DNA from: Paracoccaceae bacterium
GTDB taxonomy: Bacteria; Pseudomonadota; Alphaproteobacteria; Rhodobacterales; Rhodobacteraceae
Assembly: GCA_007692585.1 (NCBI GenBank)
Contig: REBU01000076.1
Location: 1 to 35,121, forward strand
Length of the DNA: 35,121 nucleotides
Direction of reading: 5' to 3'
The stretch's first letter is position 1. Each line of letters begins with the position of its first letter. A model generated the notes under the pieces. It had not been told where the DNA came from. It did no database searches and saw only the letters and a list, made by a program, of their open reading frames with translations. Positions 15,675 to 23,688 of this stretch are shown here, one piece after another. A program made the translations under genes and the position numbers.

Positions 15675-16100
15675 TCAGTCGCGCACGATGTAGACGGATT
15701 GTCTGGCGTGGCGCACGATCCGCGCGGCGTTGGGGCCGAGCAGATAGCTCTTCGCCTCGGGGCGATGGGCTGCGAGAATGATCACATCAACGTCGAGCTT
15801 GTCGGCCGCGCGCAGGATTTCATCGTAGATATTGCCATGCAGCACATGGGGATGCACTTCAATCGCTCCGGGAACATGTTGCCGGACCCATGTGCGCAAG
15901 GCATCGCCGAAATGGTGCAGTGCGGTTTGCTCGAACCCGGCCTTGAAGAACGTCCCGACCATCGACATGCCGAAATCGGGCAGGACGCTGACGACATGCA
16001 GCTCCCCGCCTGTGGCCAGCATGGTCTGCGCTTCGCCCAGCGGTTTGATCCAGGAGGCGGGCGCGTTCAGGTCGATGGGGAGGAGGACTTTCCGGGCCAT
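15675..16100 (-). CDS. Universal stress protein (UspA family)
   Basis: This 141-residue single Usp domain starts with MARKVLLPIDLN, followed by a variable middle and a C-terminal DVIILAAHRPEAKSYLLGPN plus ARIVRHARQSVYIVRD segment. That matches the nucleotide-binding loop and final strand of the family, although the usual G-x2-G-x9-G(S/T) pattern is only partly conserved. The frame is open to 16163, but ATG 16100 with AAGGGAG ahead gives the family start. It converges with the glycosyltransferase gene. The ~190-base gap upstream includes a perfect 10-bp palindrome, GGACATGTCC (16158-16167), of unknown role. Confidence 0.9.
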   Translation of the reverse strand: MARKVLLPIDLNAPASWIKPLGEAQTMLATGGELHVVSVLPDFGMSMVGTFFKAGFEQTALHHFGDALRTWVRQHVPGAIEVHPHVLHGNIYDEILRAADKLDVDVIILAAHRPEAKSYLLGPNAARIVRHARQSVYIVRD

Positions 16101-16290
16101 GGTGCTTTTGCTCCCTTGCTGCCGCTTCTTGCGGGTGGTTGTGACACATGCCCAAGTGGACATGTCCTGCGCGGAAGAATCAAGCCTGAAGCGCGGGGCG
16201 AGTGGTCCCGGTGTCGTTTTTCGCCTTCCAGCTGCGCGGCGCAGGTGCGTCCGGGCGCGCTTGGTGAAGGGGGCGGAGCTTGGCGGCAGG

Positions 16291-17136
16291 TCAGCCGGTC
16301 ATGCTGGTCTTGAGCTGCGAGACCCGCCACGGCGCTTCGGTCGTGGGCGCGCCGAAGAAATAGCCCTGCAGGCAATCGACCCCCATATCGACGAGCATGC
16401 GCGCATCTTCGACGGTTTCGACGCATTCGGCGACAGTGAACATGTCGAAATGGCGCGCAATGGAGACCAGCGCCTGCACCAGGATCTGATTGTCAGGTGA
16501 CTGGCCGATATCGCGGATGAAGGTGCCGTCGATCTTGACGATATCGAAGTAGAAATCCTTCAGGTAGCGAAAGGCCGTATAGCCTGCGCCAAAATCATCG
16601 AGCGCAAAGCAGATCCCGCGTTCCTGCATGTCCTGCATGAAGACCGTGACCAGATCGGGCATCAGCATGGCCGAGGATTCGGTGATTTCGAGAATCAGCC
16701 GTTCGCCGATGCTCTTGTCCTGGCGCAGGCCGCGTTCGAGGGTCGACAGCCACGCCGGGTATCCAATGGAGCGCGCCGACATGTTGATCGACAGCCGGAT
16801 CGAGGGTTCTTCGGCGAGGGTCCGCAGCCCGTGTTCCAGCGCCAGACAGTCGATGCGCCGCCCCAGTTCGTTGGTTTCCACGGCGTCCATGAAATCGCCT
16901 GCCGGGATGATGCGCCCGGTATGGTCGATGATCCGGATCAGTCCTTCGTAAAATGCTGCGCGTTTGGACATGCGCGCCTGCACGACAGGCTGATAGGCCA
17001 AGACGCTGCGCTTTTCATCAAGCGCCTCGCGCACCATCGCCAATGTGTCGAGCCGTTTTTCTTCGGCCGCCGAGGACAAGGGTGAGGAATGGACAGGATC
17101 ATACACGGGAAACTGGTCGGACTGGCTGGGGGGCAT
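16291..17136 (-). CDS. EAL-domain cyclic-di-GMP phosphodiesterase
   Basis: This 281-residue protein consists of a stand-alone EAL domain after a ~45-residue N-terminal tail, with no membrane or sensor domain. Metal and substrate residues of active PDE-A enzymes look conserved: Glu64 in the YEGLIRI motif, Asn in INMSAR (118), Glu150 in LEITES, Asp180-Asp181 in the DDFGAGY loop, Lys201 in VKID, Glu in AECVE (237/240) and Gln257 before GYFF. The signature itself is EGL in place of EAL. This suggests an active enzyme hydrolysing c-di-GMP, with biochemical activity unverified. GGAG lies 8 bases before the ATG. Confidence 0.9.
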   Translation of the reverse strand: MPPSQSDQFPVYDPVHSSPLSSAAEEKRLDTLAMVREALDEKRSVLAYQPVVQARMSKRAAFYEGLIRIIDHTGRIIPAGDFMDAVETNELGRRIDCLALEHGLRTLAEEPSIRLSINMSARSIGYPAWLSTLERGLRQDKSIGERLILEITESSAMLMPDLVTVFMQDMQERGICFALDDFGAGYTAFRYLKDFYFDIVKIDGTFIRDIGQSPDNQILVQALVSIARHFDMFTVAECVETVEDARMLVDMGVDCLQGYFFGAPTTEAPWRVSQLKTSMTG

Positions 17137-17254
17137 CTACTCGGCTCCATGATTTCCCCCAAATTCACCCAATGCGCTTAATTGGCAGTTAAAGTGGCGT
17201 GCATTAGATAAAATGCTATGCAGTTTGGCCCCAGCGCCCTGCCTTCGCGCTTGA

Positions 17255-17283
17255 TTGCCATCACCGCGCTGCGCGCGTATAGG
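17255..17283 (+). promoter_or_regulatory. Promoter-like sequence of the argH operon
   Basis: TTGCCA (17255-17260) and TATAGG (17278-17283) are separated by exactly 17 bases and end 40 bases before the argH start codon, inside the divergent gap shared with the EAL gene. This fits a sigma-70 type promoter for the argH-lysA gene string. Confidence 0.5.
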
Positions 17284-17322
17284 CCAAAGCGCGAGATGGG
17301 GCAGCGCCGGAGAGGGGACGTC

Positions 17323-18714
17323 ATGGACAAGACAGCAGCCAACCAGATGTGGGGCGGGCGGTTCAGCGCTGGGCCTGATGCGATCATGGAGGCGATCAAT
17401 GCCTCGATCAGCTTCGACAAGCGACTGGCCCCTCAGGATATCGCAGGCTCGCGCGCGCATGCCGCGATGCTGGCGGCGACGGGGATCATCACGCCGGGCG
17501 ACGCCGCCGAGATCGACCGCGGCTTGAGCCAGGTGCTGGCCGAGATCGAGGCGGGCGAGTTCACCTTTTCCACTGCGCTGGAAGATATTCACATGAATGT
17601 CGAGGCCCGGCTGCGCGAGATCATCGGTGCGCCTGCGGGCCGGCTGCACACGGCGCGCTCGCGCAATGATCAGGTGGCGCTCGATTTCCGGCTCTGGGTG
17701 CGGGAGCAATGCGACGCAGCGATTGGGGGTCTGGAAGCGCTGATGCGGGCGTTTCTTGCACAGGCCGAGGCGGGTGCGGAATGGGTCATGCCCGGTTTTA
17801 CCCATCTGCAGACCGCGCAGCCCGTGACATGGGGCCATCACATGCTCGCCTATGTCGAGATGTTTGCCCGCGACCGGTCGCGCTTCATCGACGCGCGGGC
17901 GCGGATGAATGAATGCCCGTTGGGGGCTGCGGCGCTGGCGGGGACGTCCTTTCCGATTGACCGCCACATGACCGCCGCCGCTCTGGGCTTTGATCGGCCC
18001 ACGGCAAATTCGCTCGACACCACGGCGGACCGCGATTTCGCGCTGGAATTCCTTGGCGCTGCGTCGATCTGTGCGATGCATCTGTCGCGTTTCGCCGAAG
18101 AGCTGGTGATCTGGTCTTCGGCGCAGTTTCGGTTCATTCGCATGTCGGATCGCTTCTCGACCGGCTCCAGCATCATGCCGCAGAAGCGCAACCCCGATGC
18201 GGCGGAGCTGTTGCGCGCCAAGCTCGGGCGCATTCTGGGCGCGACTGTGGCGCTGTTCACTGTGATGAAGGGCCTGCCGCTGACCTATTCCAAGGACATG
18301 CAGGAAGACAAGGAACAGGTCTTTGATGCCGCCGATAACCTGCTCCTGGGGCTTGCCGCGATGGAAGGGATGGTCAGCGACCTGACCGCCAATCGCGCCG
18401 CCCTCGAAGCCGCGGCCAGCAGCGGGTTTTCCACCGCGACCGATCTCGCCGATTGGCTGGTGCGTGAATTGAACCTGCCGTTTCGGGACGCGCATCATGT
18501 CACCGGCAGCCTTGTGAAGCTCGCCGAGGACAAGGGCTGCGATCTGCCGGATCTGTCGCTGGACGAGATGCAGAAAATCCATGGCGAAATCACCCAGGCG
18601 GTCTATTCTGTGTTGGGGGTGCAGAATTCCGTCGCCAGCCGCACCAGCTACGGCGGCACTGCGCCCGATAATGTCCGCGCTCAGATCGCGCGCTGGAAAG
18701 AGGTTCTGGGATGA
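17323..18714 (+). CDS. argH: Argininosuccinate lyase
   Basis: This 463-residue cytoplasmic enzyme splits argininosuccinate into arginine and fumarate, the last step of arginine synthesis. It begins [20 protein letters not shown], has the substrate loop [16 protein letters not shown], and carries the fumarase/lyase superfamily signature [12 protein letters not shown] with the catalytic serine loop. The frame is open upstream to 17218, but ATG 17323 with GGAGAGGGGA ahead gives the normal start. Its TGA overlaps the start of the next gene (ATGA), so it leads a tightly coupled string. Confidence 0.97.
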   Translation: MDKTAANQMWGGRFSAGPDAIMEAINASISFDKRLAPQDIAGSRAHAAMLAATGIITPGDAAEIDRGLSQVLAEIEAGEFTFSTALEDIHMNVEARLREIIGAPAGRLHTARSRNDQVALDFRLWVREQCDAAIGGLEALMRAFLAQAEAGAEWVMPGFTHLQTAQPVTWGHHMLAYVEMFARDRSRFIDARARMNECPLGAAALAGTSFPIDRHMTAAALGFDRPTANSLDTTADRDFALEFLGAASICAMHLSRFAEELVIWSSAQFRFIRMSDRFSTGSSIMPQKRNPDAAELLRAKLGRILGATVALFTVMKGLPLTYSKDMQEDKEQVFDAADNLLLGLAAMEGMVSDLTANRAALEAAASSGFSTATDLADWLVRELNLPFRDAHHVTGSLVKLAEDKGCDLPDLSLDEMQKIHGEITQAVYSVLGVQNSVASRTSYGGTAPDNVRAQIARWKEVLG

Positions 18715-18839
18715 AATACGCAGCCCTCGCGGCAGTTCTGGCCCTTGCGGCCTGCGGCGCCGATGCCCCCCCGCAAGCGCCCACACCCGGCGTCAGCATT
18801 TCGGGCGAAGCGCGCATCGGCGTGAGCGGTCGGCTATGA
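18711..18839 (+). CDS. Small lipoprotein
   Basis: This 42-residue product has a lipoprotein signal peptide: [15 protein letters not shown] with a LAAC lipobox and predicted lipidated Cys15. The short mature part is rich in Pro and Gly. Start and stop both overlap neighbours by four bases (ATGA with argH and with the DUF2834 gene), which strongly supports translation. Small lipoproteins in this position after argH are familiar in Rhodobacterales. Their role is unknown. Confidence 0.75.
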   Translation: MKYAALAAVLALAACGADAPPQAPTPGVSISGEARIGVSGRL

Positions 18840-19153
18840 GCCCGCTGCGCATACTCTATCTCGCCCTCGCCATCTGGGGCACGATTCACCCGATGTATTG
18901 GTTCATCACCTGGTTTGTGGAAAATGAGTGGTCGCTGATGGCCATGGTCGATGCCTGGCATGTCAACGCTGCCACATCGGGTCTGGTCTGGGATCTGACC
19001 ATTGCGGCGGTCGCGCTGACCGTTTTCGTGCTGGTCGAGACCTGGCAGAGGCGGCGCTATCTGGGCCTCTTGGCCATTCCCGCGACGTTCTGCATCGGCG
19101 TCTCTTGCGGGGTGCCGCTTTACCTCTTCCTGCGTTCGAAGCCCGATACCTGA
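18836..19153 (+). CDS. DUF2834 small membrane protein
   Basis: This 105-residue protein has three hydrophobic segments (about residues 4-25, 45-66 and 74-98) and a WGTIHPMYWFITWF motif near the N-terminus, typical of DUF2834 proteins. It starts inside the stop of the lipoprotein gene (ATGA). The function is unknown. Membership in an arg/lys biosynthetic string may reflect only shared transcription. Confidence 0.8.
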   Translation: MSPLRILYLALAIWGTIHPMYWFITWFVENEWSLMAMVDAWHVNAATSGLVWDLTIAAVALTVFVLVETWQRRRYLGLLAIPATFCIGVSCGVPLYLFLRSKPDT

Positions 19154-19233
19154 CATTTTCTTGTCCCAAATACCCCCGCCGGAGGTGCACCGCGCTTGCG
19201 CCCCGGCCTGACGCCTGACCGAGAGCTTACCCT

Positions 19234-20514
19234 ATGGATCATTTCCTCTACCGCGACGGCCTTTTGCATGCCGAAGACGTGGCCTTGACCGAAATCGCCG
19301 CGTCAGTTGGCACACCCTTTTATTGCTATTCCACCGCCACGCTGACGCGGCATTTCCGGCTGTTTCAGGACGCGCTTGCGGGGCTCGATCATCTGGTCTG
19401 TTTCGCGATCAAGTCGCTCTCCAATCAGGCGGTGCTGCGCACGCTGGGCAATCTGGGCGCGGGCATGGATGTGGTGTCGGGGGGCGAGTATCGGCGCGCG
19501 CAAGCCGCAGGCGTGCCGGGCGAACGGATCGTGTTTTCCGGCGTGGGTAAGACGCGCGAGGAAATGGCCTATGCGCTGACCCACGGGATCCGGCAGTTCA
19601 ATGTAGAATCGGCCGAGGAGTTGCGCGTCCTGTCTGAGGTCGCCACGGCCCTCGGCAAGACTGCGCCGATCACCTTGCGCGTGAACCCTGATGTCGATGC
19701 GAAAACCCATGAAAAGATCGCCACAGGCCGCAAGGAGGACAAGTTCGGCGTGCCCATCGCCCGCGCGCGCGAGGTCTATGCGGAAGCTGCGCGCCTGCCG
19801 GGGATCGAGGTCGTGGGCATCGACGTGCATATCGGCAGCCAGCTGACCGATCTTGCGCCGTTTGAGGCCGCTTTCAGCAAGATCGCCGATCTGACGCGGG
19901 AGTTGCGCGCCGATGGCCATACGATTCGTCGTCTCGATCTGGGGGGCGGCTTGGGGATTCCCTATACGCGGTCGAACGAAACCCCGCCTTTGCCGCTGGA
20001 CTATGGCGCGATGATCCGCCGCGTGCTCGGTGATCTCGATGTCGAGATCGAGATCGAGCCGGGCCGCCTGATCGCGGGCAATGCCGGGGTGCTGGTGTCC
20101 TCCGTGCTCTATCTCAAGCAAGGCGAGGGGCGGGATTTCCTGATCCTTGATGCAGCGATGAATGACCTGATCCGTCCGGCCATGTATGGCGCGCATCACG
20201 ACATTATCCCGGTGATTGAAGCGCAGGCCGCCACGGACCAGCGCCCGGTCGATATCGTGGGCCCGGTCTGCGAGACCGGTGACACCTTCGCGCGCCAGCG
20301 CAGCCTGCCGCCGCTTGCGCCGGGCGATCTGGTGGCGTTTCGCTCGGCGGGGGCTTACGGGGCGGTGATGGCGTCGGAATATAACACCAGGCCGCTGATC
20401 CCGGAGGTTTTGGTGCATGGCGATCAATATGCCGTCATTCGGGCGCGTCCGTCCTTTGACGACATCCTCAATCGCGATACATTACCTGCATGGCTAGAGA
20501 GCTCTACACCATAA
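19234..20514 (+). CDS. lysA: Diaminopimelate decarboxylase
   Basis: This 426-residue PLP-dependent fold-type III decarboxylase converts meso-diaminopimelate to lysine, the last step of lysine synthesis. The PLP lysine is Lys60 in CFAIKSLSNQAVL. Other family segments are VNPDVDAKTHEKIATG, GIDVHIGSQLTDL, the phosphate-binding EIEPGRLIAGNAG and the dimer-interface cysteine motif GPVCETGDTFA. The length is normal. It lies 80 bases after the DUF2834 gene and 10 bases before the TIGR02302 gene on the same strand. Confidence 0.97.
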   Translation: MDHFLYRDGLLHAEDVALTEIAASVGTPFYCYSTATLTRHFRLFQDALAGLDHLVCFAIKSLSNQAVLRTLGNLGAGMDVVSGGEYRRAQAAGVPGERIVFSGVGKTREEMAYALTHGIRQFNVESAEELRVLSEVATALGKTAPITLRVNPDVDAKTHEKIATGRKEDKFGVPIARAREVYAEAARLPGIEVVGIDVHIGSQLTDLAPFEAAFSKIADLTRELRADGHTIRRLDLGGGLGIPYTRSNETPPLPLDYGAMIRRVLGDLDVEIEIEPGRLIAGNAGVLVSSVLYLKQGEGRDFLILDAAMNDLIRPAMYGAHHDIIPVIEAQAATDQRPVDIVGPVCETGDTFARQRSLPPLAPGDLVAFRSAGAYGAVMASEYNTRPLIPEVLVHGDQYAVIRARPSFDDILNRDTLPAWLESSTP

Positions 20515-20524
20515 GCGAGCGCGC

Positions 20525-23041
20525 ATGATCAGACGTCGCCCCCGTGCCGATATGCCCCCCGCCCTGACCCGCGCGCTGCGCGGAACACTGGCGGGGCTCT
20601 GGGCCGAGCGGATCTTGCGCGCCCTCTGGCCCTTTACGACAGTGGCGCTGATCTGTGCTGCGGCGCTGGGGCTGGGTGCGCAGGATGCGGTGTCGGGCAC
20701 CGTCGCGATGTGGATGGCGTTTGGTGCCTTGCTTGCGCTGATGGCAACCCTGATCATTGGCCTGTGGCGTTTGCGGCTGCCCACGCGGGCCGAGGCAGCG
20801 GCGCGACTTGATGCGGCCATGCCCGGACGCCCACTTGCGATGCTGGCAGATGAGCAGGCCATCGGGGCAGGCGATCCCGCATCGCGTGCAGTCTGGATGG
20901 CGCATCTGGCGCGGATGCAGGCGCTGATCGCACAGGCACGCGCGGTCCCCGGCAATCTGCGCCTTGCGGCCTATGACCGCTACGGGCTGCGCTACATCGC
21001 GCTGACAGCGTTCATCGTGGCGGTGGTCTTCGGCGCGCCATCGCGCGTGGCCGAGATCACCGAGATTGCGCAGGTTCCGTCGCGCGCCGAGGCTGTGGCT
21101 CTGGGGCCAAGCTGGGAAGCCTGGGTGCAGCCGCCGGGCTATACCGGGCGGCCAAGCCTCTATCTGAACGACGTGGATCGCACCAGCCTGCAACTGCCGC
21201 AAGGCAGCCGGGTGACGGTGCGATTCTATGGCCAGCAGGGGATCATGTCAGTGCATGAAAGCCTGTCAGATCGTGCCGAGGCCGATCCCGCCGAGATGGC
21301 GCAGGATTTCGAGATCGAGCGTTCGGGCCGTCTGTCGATCCGCGGGCCTGCGGGGCGCGACTGGGAAGTGATTGCGCTGATCGACCAGCCCCCTGTCGTC
21401 CAGCTTGTGGGGCAGGCCGAGCGCGAGCGCGGCGGGGTGATGCGGCAGGATTTTGTGGCCCGTGATGATTATGGTGTGACCGGGGGCGAAGTCCGCGTGG
21501 CGCTTGATCTGGGCGAGGTGGACCGCCGCTACGGGCTGGCGTTGGAACCCGAGCCGCGCGATGCGCTCAGCGTCCCGTTGCCGATGCCGACTTCGGGCTC
21601 GCGCAGCGAGATCGAGGACGCGTTCATCGAAGATTTCTCGCAGCACCCATGGGCCAATCTGCCGGTCACCGTCGCTTTCGCGGTCGAGGATGCGCGCGGA
21701 CAGGAGGGCGAGAGTGCCACGACCCCGATGGTTTTGCCGGGGCGGCGGTTTTTTGACCCGATGGCGGCGGCGGTTATTGAGCTTCGCCGCGATCTTCTGT
21801 GGACGCGCGAAAATGCGCCGCGCGTCGGGCAGTTGATGCGCGCGATTGGACATCGGCCCGAAGATACTTTCCGCTCGGCCGAGGCGCGCACGCGCTTCAC
21901 CGAAACCCGCGGCATCTTGCTTGCGAGCCTTGATCACGGATCGCTGGACGAGGCCACGCGCGATGATCTGGCCCAGCGGATGTGGGATCTGGCGGTGTTG
22001 CTGGAGGAAGGCGATCTGGCCGATGCGCGCGAGCGTCTGCGCCGCGCGCAGGAGCGCTTGGACGAGGCGGTGCGCAATGGCGCGGACCCGGCTGAAGTGG
22101 CCGAGTTGATGGACGAGCTGCGCGAGGCGATGCGCGATTACATGCAGCAACTGGCCGAACAGCCCCGCGAACGTGGCGAGGCTCCGGCAGATGGCGAGCG
22201 TATGGAGGTCACGCAGGATCAGATCCAGGAGCTGCTCGACCGCATTCAGGAGCTGATGGAAGAAGGCCGCATGGATGAGGCGGCCGAGCTTCTGGCGCAG
22301 TTGAATGCGCTGCTGGACAACCTGCAGGTCGCCGAAGGGCAGGGCGGTGAAGGCATGCCCGGCGATCAGGCGATGGAGGGCTTGGGCGAAACGCTGCGCG
22401 AGCAGCAGAACCTGTCGGACGAGACATTCAACCAGTTGCAGGACGAATTCCGCAACGGCGCACCGCAGCCCGGTGAGGGCGACAGCCAGGGTCAAGGCCA
22501 GGGTGAGCAGCGCGGCGAGGGCGATCAGCCGGGCGAGGGGCAGCAGCCAGGTCTTGGCGACCGGCAGCGCGATCTTGCCGAGCGGTTGCGCGAGCAGCAG
22601 TTGCAGCCGTTACCGGGTGAGGGCACCGCAGAAGGTGACGCGGCGCTTGAGGCGCTGGAGCGCGCTCAACGAGCGATGGAAGAGGCCGCAGAGGCGCTTG
22701 AGCAGGGCGAAACCGGCGAGGCGCTGAGCCGTCAGGCTGATGCGATGGAAGCCATGCGCGAGGGCATGCGAGCGATGAACGAGGCCCGCAATCAGGAAGC
22801 GCGTGAGCAGCAGGGCGGCGATCAGGCTGCCGACGCGCAAGGCGACGGACCCCAGCGCGACCCGCTGGGCCGTGAGCGCAGTCAGGGCGGCGAGGTTGGC
22901 ACGGATGAGAACCTGCTGCAGGGCGAGGATGTCTATCGCAGCGCGCGTGATCTGCTCGACGAATTGCGCCGCCGCTCGGCGGAACTCGACCGACCCGAGG
23001 CAGAGCTCGACTACCTGCGCCGCCTGCTCGATCGGTTCTGA
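20525..23041 (+). CDS. TIGR02302/DUF4175-family membrane protein
   Basis: This 838-residue protein has three hydrophobic segments near the N-terminus (about 33-53, 60-80 and 155-172). A large periplasmic-type region follows, and then a long helical, acidic and glutamine-rich C-terminal part from about residue 480, with a Gly-Gln-Glu low-complexity stretch around 650-690 (repeats of GQGQGEQ / GEGDQPGEG type). This architecture matches the TIGR02302 family found downstream of lysA in Rhodobacterales and relatives. Its function is not established. An envelope role is likely from topology. It ends convergently with the DUF11 cluster. Confidence 0.88.
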   Translation: MIRRRPRADMPPALTRALRGTLAGLWAERILRALWPFTTVALICAAALGLGAQDAVSGTVAMWMAFGALLALMATLIIGLWRLRLPTRAEAAARLDAAMPGRPLAMLADEQAIGAGDPASRAVWMAHLARMQALIAQARAVPGNLRLAAYDRYGLRYIALTAFIVAVVFGAPSRVAEITEIAQVPSRAEAVALGPSWEAWVQPPGYTGRPSLYLNDVDRTSLQLPQGSRVTVRFYGQQGIMSVHESLSDRAEADPAEMAQDFEIERSGRLSIRGPAGRDWEVIALIDQPPVVQLVGQAERERGGVMRQDFVARDDYGVTGGEVRVALDLGEVDRRYGLALEPEPRDALSVPLPMPTSGSRSEIEDAFIEDFSQHPWANLPVTVAFAVEDARGQEGESATTPMVLPGRRFFDPMAAAVIELRRDLLWTRENAPRVGQLMRAIGHRPEDTFRSAEARTRFTETRGILLASLDHGSLDEATRDDLAQRMWDLAVLLEEGDLADARERLRRAQERLDEAVRNGADPAEVAELMDELREAMRDYMQQLAEQPRERGEAPADGERMEVTQDQIQELLDRIQELMEEGRMDEAAELLAQLNALLDNLQVAEGQGGEGMPGDQAMEGLGETLREQQNLSDETFNQLQDEFRNGAPQPGEGDSQGQGQGEQRGEGDQPGEGQQPGLGDRQRDLAERLREQQLQPLPGEGTAEGDAALEALERAQRAMEEAAEALEQGETGEALSRQADAMEAMREGMRAMNEARNQEAREQQGGDQAADAQGDGPQRDPLGRERSQGGEVGTDENLLQGEDVYRSARDLLDELRRRSAELDRPEAELDYLRRLLDRF

Positions 23042-23154
23042 CCCCCAAGCGTGCCTGCGCGAGACGCAAAGATCGCTCTGGCTGACCATGGGAAAAACCG
23101 AGTGTCGTGCATGGGCGCGGCAGTCGTGTCCAGCCGGTCTATGCGCGCCTCATC

Positions 23155-23330
23155 TGATCTTGATCACGCTGCCTGCATGGAGTTGGTTGCCCATCGGCGC
23201 GCTGCATCTGTTGCCCAGCGCGTGGGTGACCGGGACATGACACCGTCAGGTCGGCGGACAGGCCATCGTGCAGGGTGATCAGCACTGCGGCGAGGGGGGC
23301 GGGCGTCGCGATGCTGGCCGTTGGCGCTGG
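23155..23330 (-). pseudogene. Decayed DUF11 domain, copy A
   Basis: On the minus strand this stretch encodes pieces such as AAVLITLHDGLSADLTV. These match the intact C-terminal domain of the neighbouring 1304-residue protein (AAEQITLRDELPADLTL), with a further weak match to its cysteine/valine region near 23160. Base-level similarity is visible over most of the stretch (for example GTCAGGTC-GCGGACAGG against GTCAGGTCAGCGGGCAAC), but there is no start and the frame is disrupted. It is a relic of a tandem duplicated domain or of a lost neighbour gene. Confidence 0.65.
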
Positions 23331-23354
23331 CGGTTTTGACGCGCGGCGCGCTCT

Positions 23355-23565
23355 GTCGATTATCGTGCGGATCTTCGCTCTGGCTGTCGCTCCCGCAGTG
23401 ATGGGGCCGGGTTCCACCTTGATCACGCAGCCTGCCCCAGGCCAGCGGGTGAAAGGGGCCGCGGGCCTGCCGCCCAAGTCAGGTCAGCGGACACAACATC
23501 GCTGCGGGTGATCAGCTCTGCACTGGCCGGGCCAGCAGTCGCGACGCTGACATGGCACGCCATGC
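23355..23565 (-). pseudogene. Decayed DUF11 domain, copy B
   Basis: On the minus strand this encodes PGAGCVIKVEPGPITAGATA. It closely matches the end of the intact neighbour (PGAGCVIEVEGGRIAAGATA), followed by an altered ARAKIRTII in place of ARVIIRAVL. The remainder of the domain, toward 23565, is recognisable only at DNA level. The frame then runs on without the expected stop into copy A, so these two relics lie in series downstream of the intact gene. Confidence 0.72.
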
Positions 23566-23576
23566 GCAGCGGCGCT

Positions 23577-23603
23577 GCGCGGGGGGGCTGTGATCCCCCG
23601 CGC
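23577..23603. other. GC-rich hairpin downstream of the surface-protein cluster
   Basis: GCGCGGGGG (23577-23585) pairs perfectly with CCCCCGCGC (23595-23603) around a 9-base loop, about 86 bases after the stop of the 1304-residue protein gene. No T run follows on the minus strand. It may end or protect the long operon transcript. It lies beside the decayed DUF11 copies. Confidence 0.4.
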
Positions 23604-23688
23604 GGTTATTCTGGACTGGCCACTGTTTTCCGCGCTCCGCCCCTGACAATTTACGCGCGGGGGCAGATTTGCGGCAGGCGCTGAAAGA

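Noticed and set aside
17137-18786. Minus-strand open frame of 549 codons opposite argH
   Set aside because: argH is unmistakable on the plus strand. The antisense frame is Arg/His/Gln-rich low-information sequence typical of GC-rich shadows.
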